DNA of 64,000 nucleotides from Candidatus Thiosymbion ectosymbiont of Catanema sp. Cochon2018 (lineage in GTDB: Bacteria > Pseudomonadota > Gammaproteobacteria > Chromatiales > Chromatiaceae), in contig WYCW01000003.1 in assembly GCA_011392765.1 (NCBI GenBank), positions 44,465 to 108,464 of the forward strand, written 5' to 3'. Shown piece by piece: positions 20,501-27,649 of the stretch. Under the pieces are notes generated by a model. That model had not been told where the DNA came from. It was given only the letters and a program-made list of their open reading frames with translations, and made no database searches. The translations under genes were made by a program, and so were the position numbers. How positions within the stretch are numbered: position 1 is the stretch's first letter; the number at the start of each line of letters is the position of its first letter.

Positions 20501-21614
20501 GGTGCCGGATCTCACGCATCTGACCGGCAAGCTGAACGCGGATTTCAAGCTCAGGGGGACCCTTGCCGAGCCGAGACTCGGCGGCGGCGCCAAGGTAGCG
20601 GGCGGCGGGCTCCAGGTACCCTTCATCGGCCTCGAGGTCGAGGACCTGACATTCGACGCCCAGGCCAGGGGCCTCGACCGCATCGAGTACAGCGGCGGTT
20701 TCAAGGCCGGAAAGGGCCGTGTGAAGATTACCGGCCACACCCTGCTGGGAGGCGCCGAGGGTCTGAGTACGCGTATCAGCGCCAAGGGTAACAAGCTCAG
20801 GGTGGCGGATACCAAGGAGTATTTCGTCCTGGCCTCGCCCGACCTCGAGGCCGAGATCAAGCCGACCGGGATCAAGCTGACGGGTACGGTGAAAATACCC
20901 GAGGCCCGCATCCGGCCCCGCCACATCCCCACGGGCACGGTTTCGCCCTCACCGGACGTCGTCATCGCCTCCAAGGTCCGGGAAGAGGGTCTCGGTTACG
21001 CCAAGAGCATCGACCTGCGGCTGGTGCTGGGCAAGCGGGTAACCCTGGATGCCTTCGGTCTGGAAGGCACCATCCGGGGTGAGCTGGCCGTTCTGCGAAT
21101 ACCGGGAAAAGAAATTTCGGGGGACGGCCAGTTGGAAATCGTCGACGGCACTTATCGCATCTACGCCGGTGGGCCCCTGAGTGCCGCGATCGGAACCTCA
21201 CTGACCATCGAGCAGGGGTTCCTGAGCTACGCGAAATCACCCGTCACCAACCCATATCTGATACTCACGGCCCAGCGCGAGGGCGGTGACATCACCGCCG
21301 GCCTACGGATCTTCGGTACCATCAAGCATCCGAAGCTGACCTTTTTTTCCGCCACCGATCCCGGTATGTCCCAGTCGGAAGTCACCAAATATCTGCTGAC
21401 CGGAATTCCACCCAGGCGCGGCGGGGAGCAGCAGGACCAAGCCATCTCGCTGGGCACCTATATCGCGCCCAAGCTGTTCGCGGAGTATGACCACAGCCTG
21501 GGGGACGAGTCCGACAAGATCAAGCTGCGCTATAACCTCAAGGACTGGATCGAGCTCCAGGCCGAGACCGGCGATGCCCAAGGCGGCGACATCTTTTTCA
21601 CGGTTGAGCACTAG
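17544..21614 (+). CDS. tamB: TamB, translocation and assembly module inner-membrane component (DUF490)
   Basis: A 1,356-residue protein starting with GTG inside the tamA stop. An N-terminal anchor helix (VLVLLSVPLLVVLVLLLVVL, ~35-55) is followed by a very long repetitive beta-rich AsmA/Vps13-like bridge and a C-terminal DUF490 domain (~950-1356) ending in FFTVEH. It spans the periplasm and meets TamA. The stop codon TAG lies inside the CTAG that begins the mobile element at 21611, so the element abuts the last codon without obvious truncation. Confidence 0.92.
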   Translation: MNETTRDTTAARESDPPEAQPPVAAQSGRRSWLRRVLVLLSVPLLVVLVLLLVVLWVLGTESGLRFSLSVTEKLTPGLLRVERFDGHILGDLHLEGLNIRPPGVELKFSDLDLRWRPLETLTTGTLRISELSTRALDIAIAPSEDKETASGPVKLPEIFLPLGLNLELEQARVGQLSIGTLHEDSRFRIDRIALAASWWGSRVTLRELAATLPEPRLTANAQGEVALTGDYPLDLELTWALSREPALELNGQATIGGDFKALHLENDLGGSVRAQLRASVREVLEHLRWEGELEVLEVDLPAIHADLPVLDLNGELTTSGDLDEARIQGNLVGAAPDLPDFGRLRAMLDVRWRDRVLEIADLKLTENKSGARLVAGGELDLSDPGGKVDLEATWDKLRWPLAGKESIAAAEQGKLRVRGTLDEFSYRISSEVRGRDFPAAKLRLTGEGNQETTQIENLRIDTLDGKLEAEGQIAWSPKPSWALTLVADGVDPGIRWPQLPARIGFALTSKGNPDAFEYDLEAGVKSETLPAATLALRGQGNLEGTRIEDLRLDTLGGWLQGMADVTWAPAVTWDAELRVADMDPGKQWPEWGGVLDGRILSAGGLKDGSPDLGAQLVSLTGELRGYPVDAAARVRMQGTELTIEELRVASGPSNLQAAGTVGERLDLALSVRSPDLKSLLPGAEGNIQANGAVTGTLEAPAVRLDLVAAGIAMAGQRIQNLSGTAQVDLAPNGPLKIDLTGQDLVAGGLAFDRLRIRGSGDMGAHRLSAQVAGEPLALDLELAGGLKRDNAYTGRLEELALRTREFGNWQLRKTAPVSLAGTRIGVGPICIREKTGEKAGSGGCARFEQREKGTWNAALDLDRLAFDLFKGFIPKDFVLTGAARAKADFKAAGGVLTGNARVRIPEGVISMGGGEALLNFTSANLAVDAGGKGLRAKLAVPLTGLGNLSAAVSLPGWSLAEPARPQQPLRGDVQARIEDFGIVSRLVPDLTHLTGKLNADFKLRGTLAEPRLGGGAKVAGGGLQVPFIGLEVEDLTFDAQARGLDRIEYSGGFKAGKGRVKITGHTLLGGAEGLSTRISAKGNKLRVADTKEYFVLASPDLEAEIKPTGIKLTGTVKIPEARIRPRHIPTGTVSPSPDVVIASKVREEGLGYAKSIDLRLVLGKRVTLDAFGLEGTIRGELAVLRIPGKEISGDGQLEIVDGTYRIYAGGPLSAAIGTSLTIEQGFLSYAKSPVTNPYLILTAQREGGDITAGLRIFGTIKHPKLTFFSATDPGMSQSEVTKYLLTGIPPRRGGEQQDQAISLGTYIAPKLFAEYDHSLGDESDKIKLRYNLKDWIELQAETGDAQGGDIFFTVEH

Positions 21615-21817
21615 CGAGGCTGCGCCTCAGACCGACGAGGCGTGACCAACCGCACCGAAGAACCACGGAGGCAGACACGGATAAACACGGATCACAATCC
21701 GTGTTCATCCGTGGTTCAAAGGATTTGCGATTCCTGCCCAACAAGAGGCAGAACTATTTTTGTGCAGCGCACAAACTTGACTCATTTGTAAAGATTCGGG
21801 TCCCTCAAGGATCCTAG
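21611..21817 (-). mobile_element. CTAG-bounded non-autonomous element, copy a
   Basis: Reading the minus strand: CTAG, then the left end GATCCTTGAGGGACCCGAAT, the TTACAAATGAGTCAAGTTTG segment and a GTGCgctGCAC palindrome, then a centre with arms of GGATAAACACGGAT and ATCCGTGTTCATCC type, then the right-end hairpin CTGAGGCGCAGCCTCG and CTAG. No ORF. The near-identical inverted partner is at 26505-26722. Confidence 0.8.
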
Positions 21818-21857
21818 CTGTGGATGTTGGGCTGTGAGGCGAGTAGGTTCGGTGGTA

Positions 21858-21990
21858 GCCGCCGTGGACCGAATAGACCAGACCCAGTGGACCTAGCCCG
21901 TAGGCTGGGTTACGGCCAGGGACGGCCAAACCCGGCACACTCAGTCCATTGTCCACAAAGTCCACTTTGTCCATTCAGTCCACCCACGAA
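21858..21990. repeat. TGGAC 9-mer hairpin carrying a GGCTGGGTT insert
   Basis: The outer arms (GTGGACCGAATAGACC and GTCCACTTTGTCCATTCAGT) match the dispersed TGGAC hairpin. The centre has been replaced by the common GTAGGCTGGGTTACGGCC repeat, so one repeat sits inside another. It ends 18 bases before lpxL. Confidence 0.7.
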
Positions 21991-22007
21991 CGCAAATAGA
22001 GCACCTA

Positions 22008-22910
22008 ATGAACCGACGGCTTCTGCATCCCCGCCATTGGCCGAGCTGGGTCCTGGTGGGAATCTTCTGTCTTTTCGGACTGCTGCCGTTCCCCCTGCTG
22101 TGGGCCCTGGGTATGAGCATCGGGTACCTGGGTTATCTCCTTGCGGGTACCCGTCGGCGGGTGGTCCTGCGCAACCTCGCGCTCTGTTTTCCGGACCTGC
22201 CGGAACCAGCGAGAAGACGGCTTGCGGTCCTGCACTTCGGCTATCTGGGAGTCGCCGCCTGCACCCAGGGACTCGTGTGGGTAAGCTCCCGGCGGAGGTT
22301 GAGGCGCATCGTCGAGCTCCGTCACCGGGAACGGGTCGATGAGCCGCTCCGCAACGGGCGCAACCTCATCATCATGGTGCCCCACTTCGTGGGATTGGAG
22401 CTCGGCGGTGCCGCCTTCACCGCCTTGGTTCATCCCGGCCTGTACATGTACCAAAAGATCCGCAACCCCGTCATCGACGACCGGATGCGCCGTAGCCGTT
22501 CGCGTTTCGGCGCGGTCTCGGTAGAGCGCAACACCGGTCTGCGGCGGATGGTGCGGGAGATCCACAAGGGCATCCCTTTGTTCTACCTGCCCGATCAGGA
22601 TCCGGGCCGCCGCGGCATCTTCGTGCCCTTTTGCGGCACAGCCACCGCAACGGTCCCCATGCTGAGCCGGTTCGCGCGCCTCGGCGCGGCCCAGGTGATC
22701 CCGACCTATGCCCGCTACCTGCCCTGGGGGCGGGGCCTGGAACTGAGCTTCCACCCACCGCTGGAGCCCTTTCCCACGGACGATCAGGAGGCGGACACGG
22801 CCTTGATGAACCGGACCATCGAGACCCACATCCGGACCATGCCGGCACAGTATTTTTGGGTACACCGCAGATTCAAGACCCGCCCGCCGGGGGAGCCGCC
22901 GATCTACTGA
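22008..22910 (+). CDS. lpxL: Lipid A lauroyl/acyl acyltransferase family (LpxL/HtrB)
   Basis: A 300-residue inner-membrane protein with an N-terminal anchor (WVLVGIFCLFGLLPFPLLWA). The acyltransferase HX4E catalytic motif is HFVGLE in VPHFVGLELGG. Other family blocks are FYLPDQDPGRRGIFVPFCG and RYLPWGRGLE. The family adds secondary acyl chains to Kdo2-lipid IVA. There is no strong ribosome-binding site (AATAGAGCACCTA). It is a monocistronic gene between repeats, convergent with batE across a nested element. Confidence 0.85.
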   Translation: MNRRLLHPRHWPSWVLVGIFCLFGLLPFPLLWALGMSIGYLGYLLAGTRRRVVLRNLALCFPDLPEPARRRLAVLHFGYLGVAACTQGLVWVSSRRRLRRIVELRHRERVDEPLRNGRNLIIMVPHFVGLELGGAAFTALVHPGLYMYQKIRNPVIDDRMRRSRSRFGAVSVERNTGLRRMVREIHKGIPLFYLPDQDPGRRGIFVPFCGTATATVPMLSRFARLGAAQVIPTYARYLPWGRGLELSFHPPLEPFPTDDQEADTALMNRTIETHIRTMPAQYFWVHRRFKTRPPGEPPIY

Positions 22911-22911
22911 A

Positions 22912-23137
22912 GGGCGCCTTGAAAAATAGAGGTTGTCTAAAAACTAACACATTGATTTTAAACAGGTAGGCTGGGTCGAGCTCGTAAACTGGGTTTCGTT
23001 CCTCAACCCAGCCTACTCCAGGCCCTGGCCTACGGCCCTTTTTAGACAGCCTCTAGGCGTTTTCACCACTTGAGCGACTCTAAGCCATTGATTATTCATG
23101 CGTGCCCTTGACGGAAATCGTATTTTTCAAAGTGCCC
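22912..23137. mobile_element. GGGCGCCTTGAAAAATA MITE-like element, interrupted copy
   Basis: This is the inverted counterpart of 14670-14768. Its ends are GGGCGCCTTGAAAAATA (22912) and TATTTTTCAAAGTGCCC (to 23137). The internal sequence GGCGTTTTCACCACTTGAGC matches the intact copy, but 125 bases plus a duplicated TA have been inserted after the left end. It fills the gap between the lpxL stop and the batE stop exactly. Confidence 0.82.
22929..23053. mobile_element. 125-bp GAGGTTGTCTAAAAA element nested in the previous one, TA target duplication
   Basis: The inverted ends GAGGTTGTCTAAAAA and TTTTTAGACAGCCTC are flanked on both sides by TA (22927-22928 and 23054-23055). The uninterrupted copy at 14.7 kb has a single TA there. 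This is direct evidence of TA-duplicating transposition, as made by the IS630/Tc1-mariner superfamily. An IS630 relic at 36.1 kb could represent the source family. Confidence 0.85.
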
Positions 23138-23953
23138 TTAAGAATCGACCTCAACCGTTTCCACCGCACCCCGTGTTACCCAGGCATCCCGGCCGTTGGC
23201 GAGGACGATGTGAACCCAGTGTGCGCGGGCTTCGCGGATTCCGACTTCGGTGCCGGCGGGCAGGGGTTGGGCGAAACGCATGGGGGCGTTGGGGGAGTCG
23301 GCGGCACGGGCGATGGTTTCGTCGGTGATGAGTACGGCCTGTTTGGTGCCGCCGGCGCGGACCTGGGTTACCGCCGAGAGCAGCAGGCCCAGCCAGACCA
23401 GCAGGGGCAGGAGGGCGAGGTTGCGGGCAAGCGGGGAACGCCGGTAGATGGCGACCGCGAGCAGCAGGGCGGCAAGAAGGAATGAAAGGGCAGCGATGGC
23501 GGCCTGTTCGGCGGGGTTGAGGAAGTGACGCCAGATGAAGAAGCTTTCCAGAGCGCCTGCGGGCTCGGGTTTGGGGACCCAGGCCGGCAAGAGGGTGCGG
23601 GCGTGGCGGAGGTTCTGCCGGGCCCGCGCCTGATCGGGGTCGAGCACCAGCGCGCGTCGGTAAGCCAAAATAGCCGGTCCCAGTCGCTCGGCCTGGAGTG
23701 CGGCATTGCCGAGGTTGGTGTAGAGGTCCGCAGAGCGCGCGCCCTGGGTCGCGGCGTGCTCGAACAACCGTTGGGCCTGGTGGAAGCCGGCCAGGCGCTC
23801 GCCCCGAGCGGTCACTGCTTGGGCTTGGGTGTAGGCGTCGATCGCCTGCTCCAGGGTTGCGTCGGGGGTGGTCGCGATTACAGGTGGTACGAGGCAGAAC
23901 CAGAGGACAGCGAGCCATGCCCTGGTACGGATGTGCGGATTGAATGGAAACAT
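23138..23953 (-). CDS. batE: BatE: exported TPR/SH3 protein of the Bat operon
   Basis: A 271-residue protein starting at MFPFNPHIRT, chosen because GAGGAATCAG lies just upstream; the track start lies in an ACGAAT repeat. The order is a signal segment (AWLAVLWFCLVPPVIA), TPR repeats (~45-125, DLYTNLGNAALQAERLGPAI), two membrane helices (~145-200, AAIAALSFLLAALLLAVAIY) and a C-terminal SH3-like domain with HWVHIVLANGRDAWV. It is the last gene of a bat set on the minus strand, separated from batD by two mobile elements over ~600 bases. Confidence 0.8.
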   Translation of the reverse strand: MFPFNPHIRTRAWLAVLWFCLVPPVIATTPDATLEQAIDAYTQAQAVTARGERLAGFHQAQRLFEHAATQGARSADLYTNLGNAALQAERLGPAILAYRRALVLDPDQARARQNLRHARTLLPAWVPKPEPAGALESFFIWRHFLNPAEQAAIAALSFLLAALLLAVAIYRRSPLARNLALLPLLVWLGLLLSAVTQVRAGGTKQAVLITDETIARAADSPNAPMRFAQPLPAGTEVGIREARAHWVHIVLANGRDAWVTRGAVETVEVDS

Positions 23954-23969
23954 CTGATTCCTCATTTGA

Positions 23970-24044
23970 ACCACGAATACACACGAATGGACACGAATTT
24001 GTGTTTATTCGTGTTCATTCGTGGTTCCTATCCGATATAGTGTT
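23970..24044. repeat. ACCACGAAT...ATTCGTGGT hairpin
   Basis: Complementary arms GAACCACGAATACACACGAA and TTCGTGTTCATTCGTGGTTC with a short centre lie immediately upstream of batE. The same arm sequence recurs near 30.99, 31.68, 33.82, 33.97 and 61.85 kb. Confidence 0.75.
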
Positions 24045-24198
24045 CAATGCCATTAAGTTAAGCGTTGCCAGTCGGCAAACCAGAGGAAAAACTACGAATC
24101 ACGCGAATCCCCGCGAATCGGATTCGCGCCGATTCGCGTGATTCGTAGTTTTCTCTTCCGCACTGGTAAGCAACCAGCGACTAACTTAATGGCATCGA
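24045..24198. mobile_element. 154-bp CAATGCCATTAAGTTA element, copy 1, with 10-bp target duplication
   Basis: The ends are CAATGCCATTAAGTTA and TAACTTAATGGCATCG. ATATAGTGTT occurs directly before (24035-24044) and after (24199-24208), a 10-base target duplication. The interior is a long palindrome (ACTACGAATCACGCGAAT ... ATTCGCGTGATTCGTAGT). No coding capacity. A duplication of this size suits IS4-related transposases. Confidence 0.88.
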
Positions 24199-24275
24199 TA
24201 TAGTGTTGGGCACGCTGCTGTCCAAAGATGGGGTTCGCTACGCTCACCGCATCCCACAGGCTTTGGCCCATCTAC

Positions 24276-24578
24276 CTAGCGAGGCTTCGCCTCAGACCGA
24301 CGAGCCGTGATCATCGCTCTATCGCTATCGAAAGCGGAACCGTGATCGTGGTCGTGATCGTAATCGGCGACGCAAGGCAAAGCGGGCACAGAAAACCTGA
24401 TGGCTACGGGTTTCGACCCGCTACCTGGCCGGGACCTCCGGAGACCACGAACAGCGAAAGAATGCGGTCCCTCCTACGGCGGCTTCGACTACGATCACGA
24501 TCACGACTCACGAGAGGGGTTAGACGTTGGCGAAATTTGACTCATTTGCACAAAATCCGGTCATTCAAGAAATCCTAG
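24276..24578 (-). mobile_element. CTAG-bounded element, copy e (303 bp)
   Basis: In minus orientation the left end is CTAGGATTTCTTGAATGACC and the right-end hairpin CTGAGGCGAAGCCTCG is followed by CTAG. The centre is a 200-base GATCGTGATCG-rich sequence also present, inverted, at 43030-43325. The batD stop codon (24565-24567) lies inside this left end, so the element defines the last residues of BatD. Confidence 0.8.
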
Positions 24579-26391
24579 TCAGTCGTCGCTCGGTCTCCTT
24601 CAATAGCTGGTCGGCCAGGAGTGCGGCCCGGGCCCGCATGGGTCCGTCCAGGGTGCGGGAGGCACCGCCGGGGGCATAGGCAACGGCGTCGCATTCGGCT
24701 AAAAAACGGTCCAGGTCGGGAGGCGGCCGGATACCGGCGGTGGCGACCATTTGCCGCAATGCGGCGCTCGCTTCGGTGATGGTGTGGGCCTCGGTCACGG
24801 CCGCCCGGTGGGCACGCAGGGCCTTGGTGCGCGCCAGCTCGGCGGGATCGGTCCGGGCGCGGCGTCTGGCCGGCAGGGCCAGGAGGATAGCCAGCAGGCC
24901 CAGACCATAGACGCCGACCTGGGCGCCGGTGCTGGTCAGCAGAGAGCCGCTCGGCCGCAGTAGGGTGTCGATGTCGGTGGTGATGGCAAGATCGGCCCCG
25001 GTGAGGCTGAATACCGAGTGCTGCCGGGCCTTGGGGTCGATCGCTGCAGCAGTCGTCGGCTCGCGTTCGGGCTCGCGCGGCTCCTCCTCGGGCACGGCGC
25101 TCATTACGTCTGCGGCCGAGATGACTTGGGCGGGGCGCACGGACAGGGCAACGGGCTCGGAGCGGGTGGTCCGGTATTCCTGTCGTTCGGGGTCGTACCA
25201 GGAGAAGGCGAGGGGCGGGATGGCGGTGACCCCTTCGTGGAGCGCACGCACGGTCACCTCGAACCGCTTGGCGCCGTCGGCATAGATACCGGCGATCTTT
25301 GCGCTCTTTTCGCTGGGGATGCGAAAGTCCCGAGACGAGAGTCCGCCGTCGGCGGTGAGGGGCGGGAGCGCCGCGGTCTCGATGGCTGCGTCGCCCCGGA
25401 GGGTGAGGGTGAGGCGGATCGGGTCGCCGACCTGAACTACCGAGCGGTCCGCCGCGACTTCCAGCCGGTAGCCGGGGCCGACGGTGCCGCTAAAACTCTC
25501 GGGCCGACCCGCCCGAGGCAGGGCCTGGACGATCAGGGTGCGCGGCTCGTCTTCTACCCGACGTTTCCGGGCGTGGGTGGGGATCCGCTCGCCGAAGAAG
25601 TCACGGCGCCAACGCACTACCTCGTCGACTACCAGGCTGGCGGGGGTGAACTCGTATTCGCCGGTCCGCAAGGGGGTCAGTCGGCGGGTGAGGGTGTGTA
25701 CCAGGTACTGCTCGCCGTGCTGAAACTCCGAGCGCGTGGTGGCGGCCAGCTCGATGGGGCCGGAGGCGGTGTCGATGGTCAAGGCGATGTCGGCGGTGGG
25801 GTCCTCGGGGTCATGAAAACGGAAGGCGTCGAGCCGCTCGAAGAGGGGGACGGATAGAAACGGGTCGAAGAGAGTGCCGCGTAGGTCGGCGGGGACCCAC
25901 CATTCGAGCCGCACCGGTACGCGCTGGCCGACGATCAGCGGGCTTTCGGGCAGGATGAGCCGCAGCCGTTGCCGGCTGCTGACCGGGATCTCGCCGATCA
26001 TCAGGCGCAGCTTGCCGGTGCTGGTCTGCCGGCCGTTCTGGGTGACCCGGAAGGGTCCGATGACCTGTTCGCCGCGGGCCTGGGCCAGGAACTGGTACTC
26101 GAAGACGAACCGGACTCGTCTGGACTGGCTCATCCGGCCATTGATGATCCGGATGCTGGTGCTGACGCTGGGGCTGACTCCGGTCAGCTCCAGGCGCCCC
26201 TGGGGTGGGTCTGCGACCTCGACCTGGGGTTGGGGGGTCTCCTCGAACCCCTCTACGATGACTTGCAGGTACACGGGTACGCCGACGAAGTGGGGGCCTT
26301 CCTCGGCGTGTAGCCGGGCCTGTCGGGCCGCCGCCGGGGGGCTTACAAGCTGGATGACGGCGATCAGTGCCGGCAGGAGTATCCGGCGCAT
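24565..26391 (-). CDS. batD: BatD family protein
   Basis: About 608 residues from MRRILLPALIAVIQL (ATG 26391); the track start is 13 codons upstream. A signal peptide is followed by the BatD beta-domain pattern: HFVGVPVYLQVIVEG, RVRFVFEYQFLAQARGEQVI, QYLVHTLTRRLTPLRTGEYE, a second beta block (PGYRLEVAADRSVVQVGDPI), then one C-terminal membrane helix (~485-505) and a helical cytoplasmic tail. BatD sits with the vWA proteins BatA/BatB in the membrane in other bacteria. The tail runs into the mobile element left end at 24578, which supplies the TGA. Confidence 0.85.
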   Translation of the reverse strand: MRRILLPALIAVIQLVSPPAAARQARLHAEEGPHFVGVPVYLQVIVEGFEETPQPQVEVADPPQGRLELTGVSPSVSTSIRIINGRMSQSRRVRFVFEYQFLAQARGEQVIGPFRVTQNGRQTSTGKLRLMIGEIPVSSRQRLRLILPESPLIVGQRVPVRLEWWVPADLRGTLFDPFLSVPLFERLDAFRFHDPEDPTADIALTIDTASGPIELAATTRSEFQHGEQYLVHTLTRRLTPLRTGEYEFTPASLVVDEVVRWRRDFFGERIPTHARKRRVEDEPRTLIVQALPRAGRPESFSGTVGPGYRLEVAADRSVVQVGDPIRLTLTLRGDAAIETAALPPLTADGGLSSRDFRIPSEKSAKIAGIYADGAKRFEVTVRALHEGVTAIPPLAFSWYDPERQEYRTTRSEPVALSVRPAQVISAADVMSAVPEEEPREPEREPTTAAAIDPKARQHSVFSLTGADLAITTDIDTLLRPSGSLLTSTGAQVGVYGLGLLAILLALPARRRARTDPAELARTKALRAHRAAVTEAHTITEASAALRQMVATAGIRPPPDLDRFLAECDAVAYAPGGASRTLDGPMRARAALLADQLLKETERRLTRIS

Positions 26392-26409
26392 GGAGTCAGT
26401 GTTCAGGGA

Positions 26410-26462
26410 TAAAACGGTGCACATTGGCAACTATTTGCGTTTATTCGCGTTCATTTGCGGCA
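26410..26462. repeat. GCGTTCATTTGCGGC repeat arm upstream of batD
   Basis: The sequence TTTATTCGCGTTCATTTGCGGC matches the arm abutting tamA and those at 34.20 and 35.60 kb. Only one arm is seen here. It is followed by TGTTATCGGTACTTCGG, which also precedes the CTAG element at 34295. Confidence 0.6.
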
Positions 26463-26504
26463 AAAAAATGATTCTCATGTTATCGGTACTTCGGTGCCGC
26501 GGTA

Positions 26505-26722
26505 CTAGGATCCCTTGAGGGATCCGCATCTTTACAAATGAGTCAAGTTTGTGCACTGCACAAAAATAGTTCTGCCTCTTGTTGGACAGGAATCGCAAAT
26601 CCTTTGAACCACAGATGGACACGGATAAACACGGATCACAATCCGTGTTTATCCGTGTCTGCCTCCGTGGTTCTTCGGTGCGGTTGGTCACGCCTCGTCG
26701 GTCTGAGGCGAAGCCTCGTTAG
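26505..26722 (+). mobile_element. CTAG-bounded element, copy b (218 bp)
   Basis: The left end CTAGGATCCCTTGAGGGATCC contains a GGATCC...GGATCC hairpin. The GTGCACTGCAC palindrome follows, then the GGATAAACACGG-type centre, and the right hairpin CTGAGGCGAAGCCTCG with TTAG. The interior is nearly identical to copy a but inverted, so lpxL, batE and batD lie between inverted repeats ~4.9 kb apart. Confidence 0.8.
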
Positions 26723-26889
26723 GGGGTGTTCTCAATTAATAAATTATCTAAGTGTTGTAGGCTGGGTTGAGGAACGAAACCCAGCTTTTCCGATCCGCAA
26801 TACCGTGTGCCGGGTTTAGCCGTCCTTGGCCGTAACCCAGCCTACGGGCTTGATTTTTATGATGATTTGGCTCAATTGAGAACGTCCCC
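26722..26889. mobile_element. 168-bp GGGGGTGTTCTCAATT element, copy 1, TA-flanked
   Basis: The ends GGGGGTGTTCTCAATTAAT and CAATTGAGAACGTCCCC are flanked by TA (26720-26721 and 26890-26891). The centre holds GTAGGCTGGGTTGAGGAACG and its partial complement. The second copy, in the other orientation, is at 39935-40103. Up to 26989 a further GGGTT...AACCC repeat block follows and no gene is seen. Confidence 0.8.
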
Positions 26890-26989
26890 TAGGCTGTCAT
26901 CAGGCTGGGTCGAGGAACGAAACCCAGCTTTGGTTATTGCTGGGTTTTGGCCGTCCCTGGCCGCAACCCAGCCTACCACTCGGTCGTCG

Positions 26990-27577
26990 TCAGCACTTTG
27001 CGAGTCTCGGCCGCCGAGGTGGCCAAAAGGTTTCCAGATCGAGGCTTACGGCCTCGAACGGTGGGGCAATCACCTGATCGGCATCGGTAAAGCGGCCGGC
27101 CTCGACCCAGACGCCGGCCTCGAGTCGGTAGGCCTCTAATGTGCGCTTGATCGGATCGATCAGCCAAGCGTATTGCACCCCGTAATGTGCGTACAGCGGC
27201 AGCTTGACCTTATGGTCTTTGCTCTTGGTGGACGGAGACAGAATCTCGCATATCCAGTCAGGAACCACCTCGAAACGTTGATCTTCCGGCGGGTAGGGCA
27301 TCCGTTCCCGTCGCCAACCGGCCAAGTCCGGGACTACGACCTCGAGGTTCCGCACGAAGTGGATCTCCGGTTCATCGATGATCCACCAGTCGCCGGGTCC
27401 TCCGTCACCGATCTGGAACGGATTGAGTAATTTGGCGCCCAGCACAGAGCCGGAAACCGCATGTGGTCCGGCGGGCCGCGATTGGGTGTAGAGCTGTCCG
27501 TTCAGGATCTCCCCGGTCAGGCCTTCGGGCAGGGCTTCCAGGGACTCGTAGAGGGTTGGTTGGATTGCCGGCTGCAT
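26990..27577 (-). CDS. Uma2-family (DUF820) PD-(D/E)XK nuclease-like protein 1
   Basis: 195 residues from MQPAIQPTLY (ATG 27577), preceded by GAGAG. Family marks in order are LPEGLTGEILNGQ, VVVPDLAGWRRERMP (the Asp of the nuclease fold), VVPDWICEILSPST (E in place of the second acid) and KVKLPLYAHYGVQYAWLID. Uma2 proteins are abundant in cyanobacteria and symbionts; a restriction-like nuclease role is assumed from the fold. It lies between batD and batC on the operon strand with ~70 bases to batC, and is 60-70% similar by eye to the copy at 30258. Confidence 0.85.
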   Translation of the reverse strand: MQPAIQPTLYESLEALPEGLTGEILNGQLYTQSRPAGPHAVSGSVLGAKLLNPFQIGDGGPGDWWIIDEPEIHFVRNLEVVVPDLAGWRRERMPYPPEDQRFEVVPDWICEILSPSTKSKDHKVKLPLYAHYGVQYAWLIDPIKRTLEAYRLEAGVWVEAGRFTDADQVIAPPFEAVSLDLETFWPPRRPRLAKC

Positions 27578-27649
27578 GGCTTCGGATCTCTCATTCAAAT
27601 ACATAAAAATGCATAAAACGGAAGAACAGTTACCATAGGACCAAGTATC

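Noticed and set aside
24228-24578. 116-aa ORF, matching one at 43068-43367
   Set aside because: The match is due to the shared CTAG element interior, not to a conserved protein.
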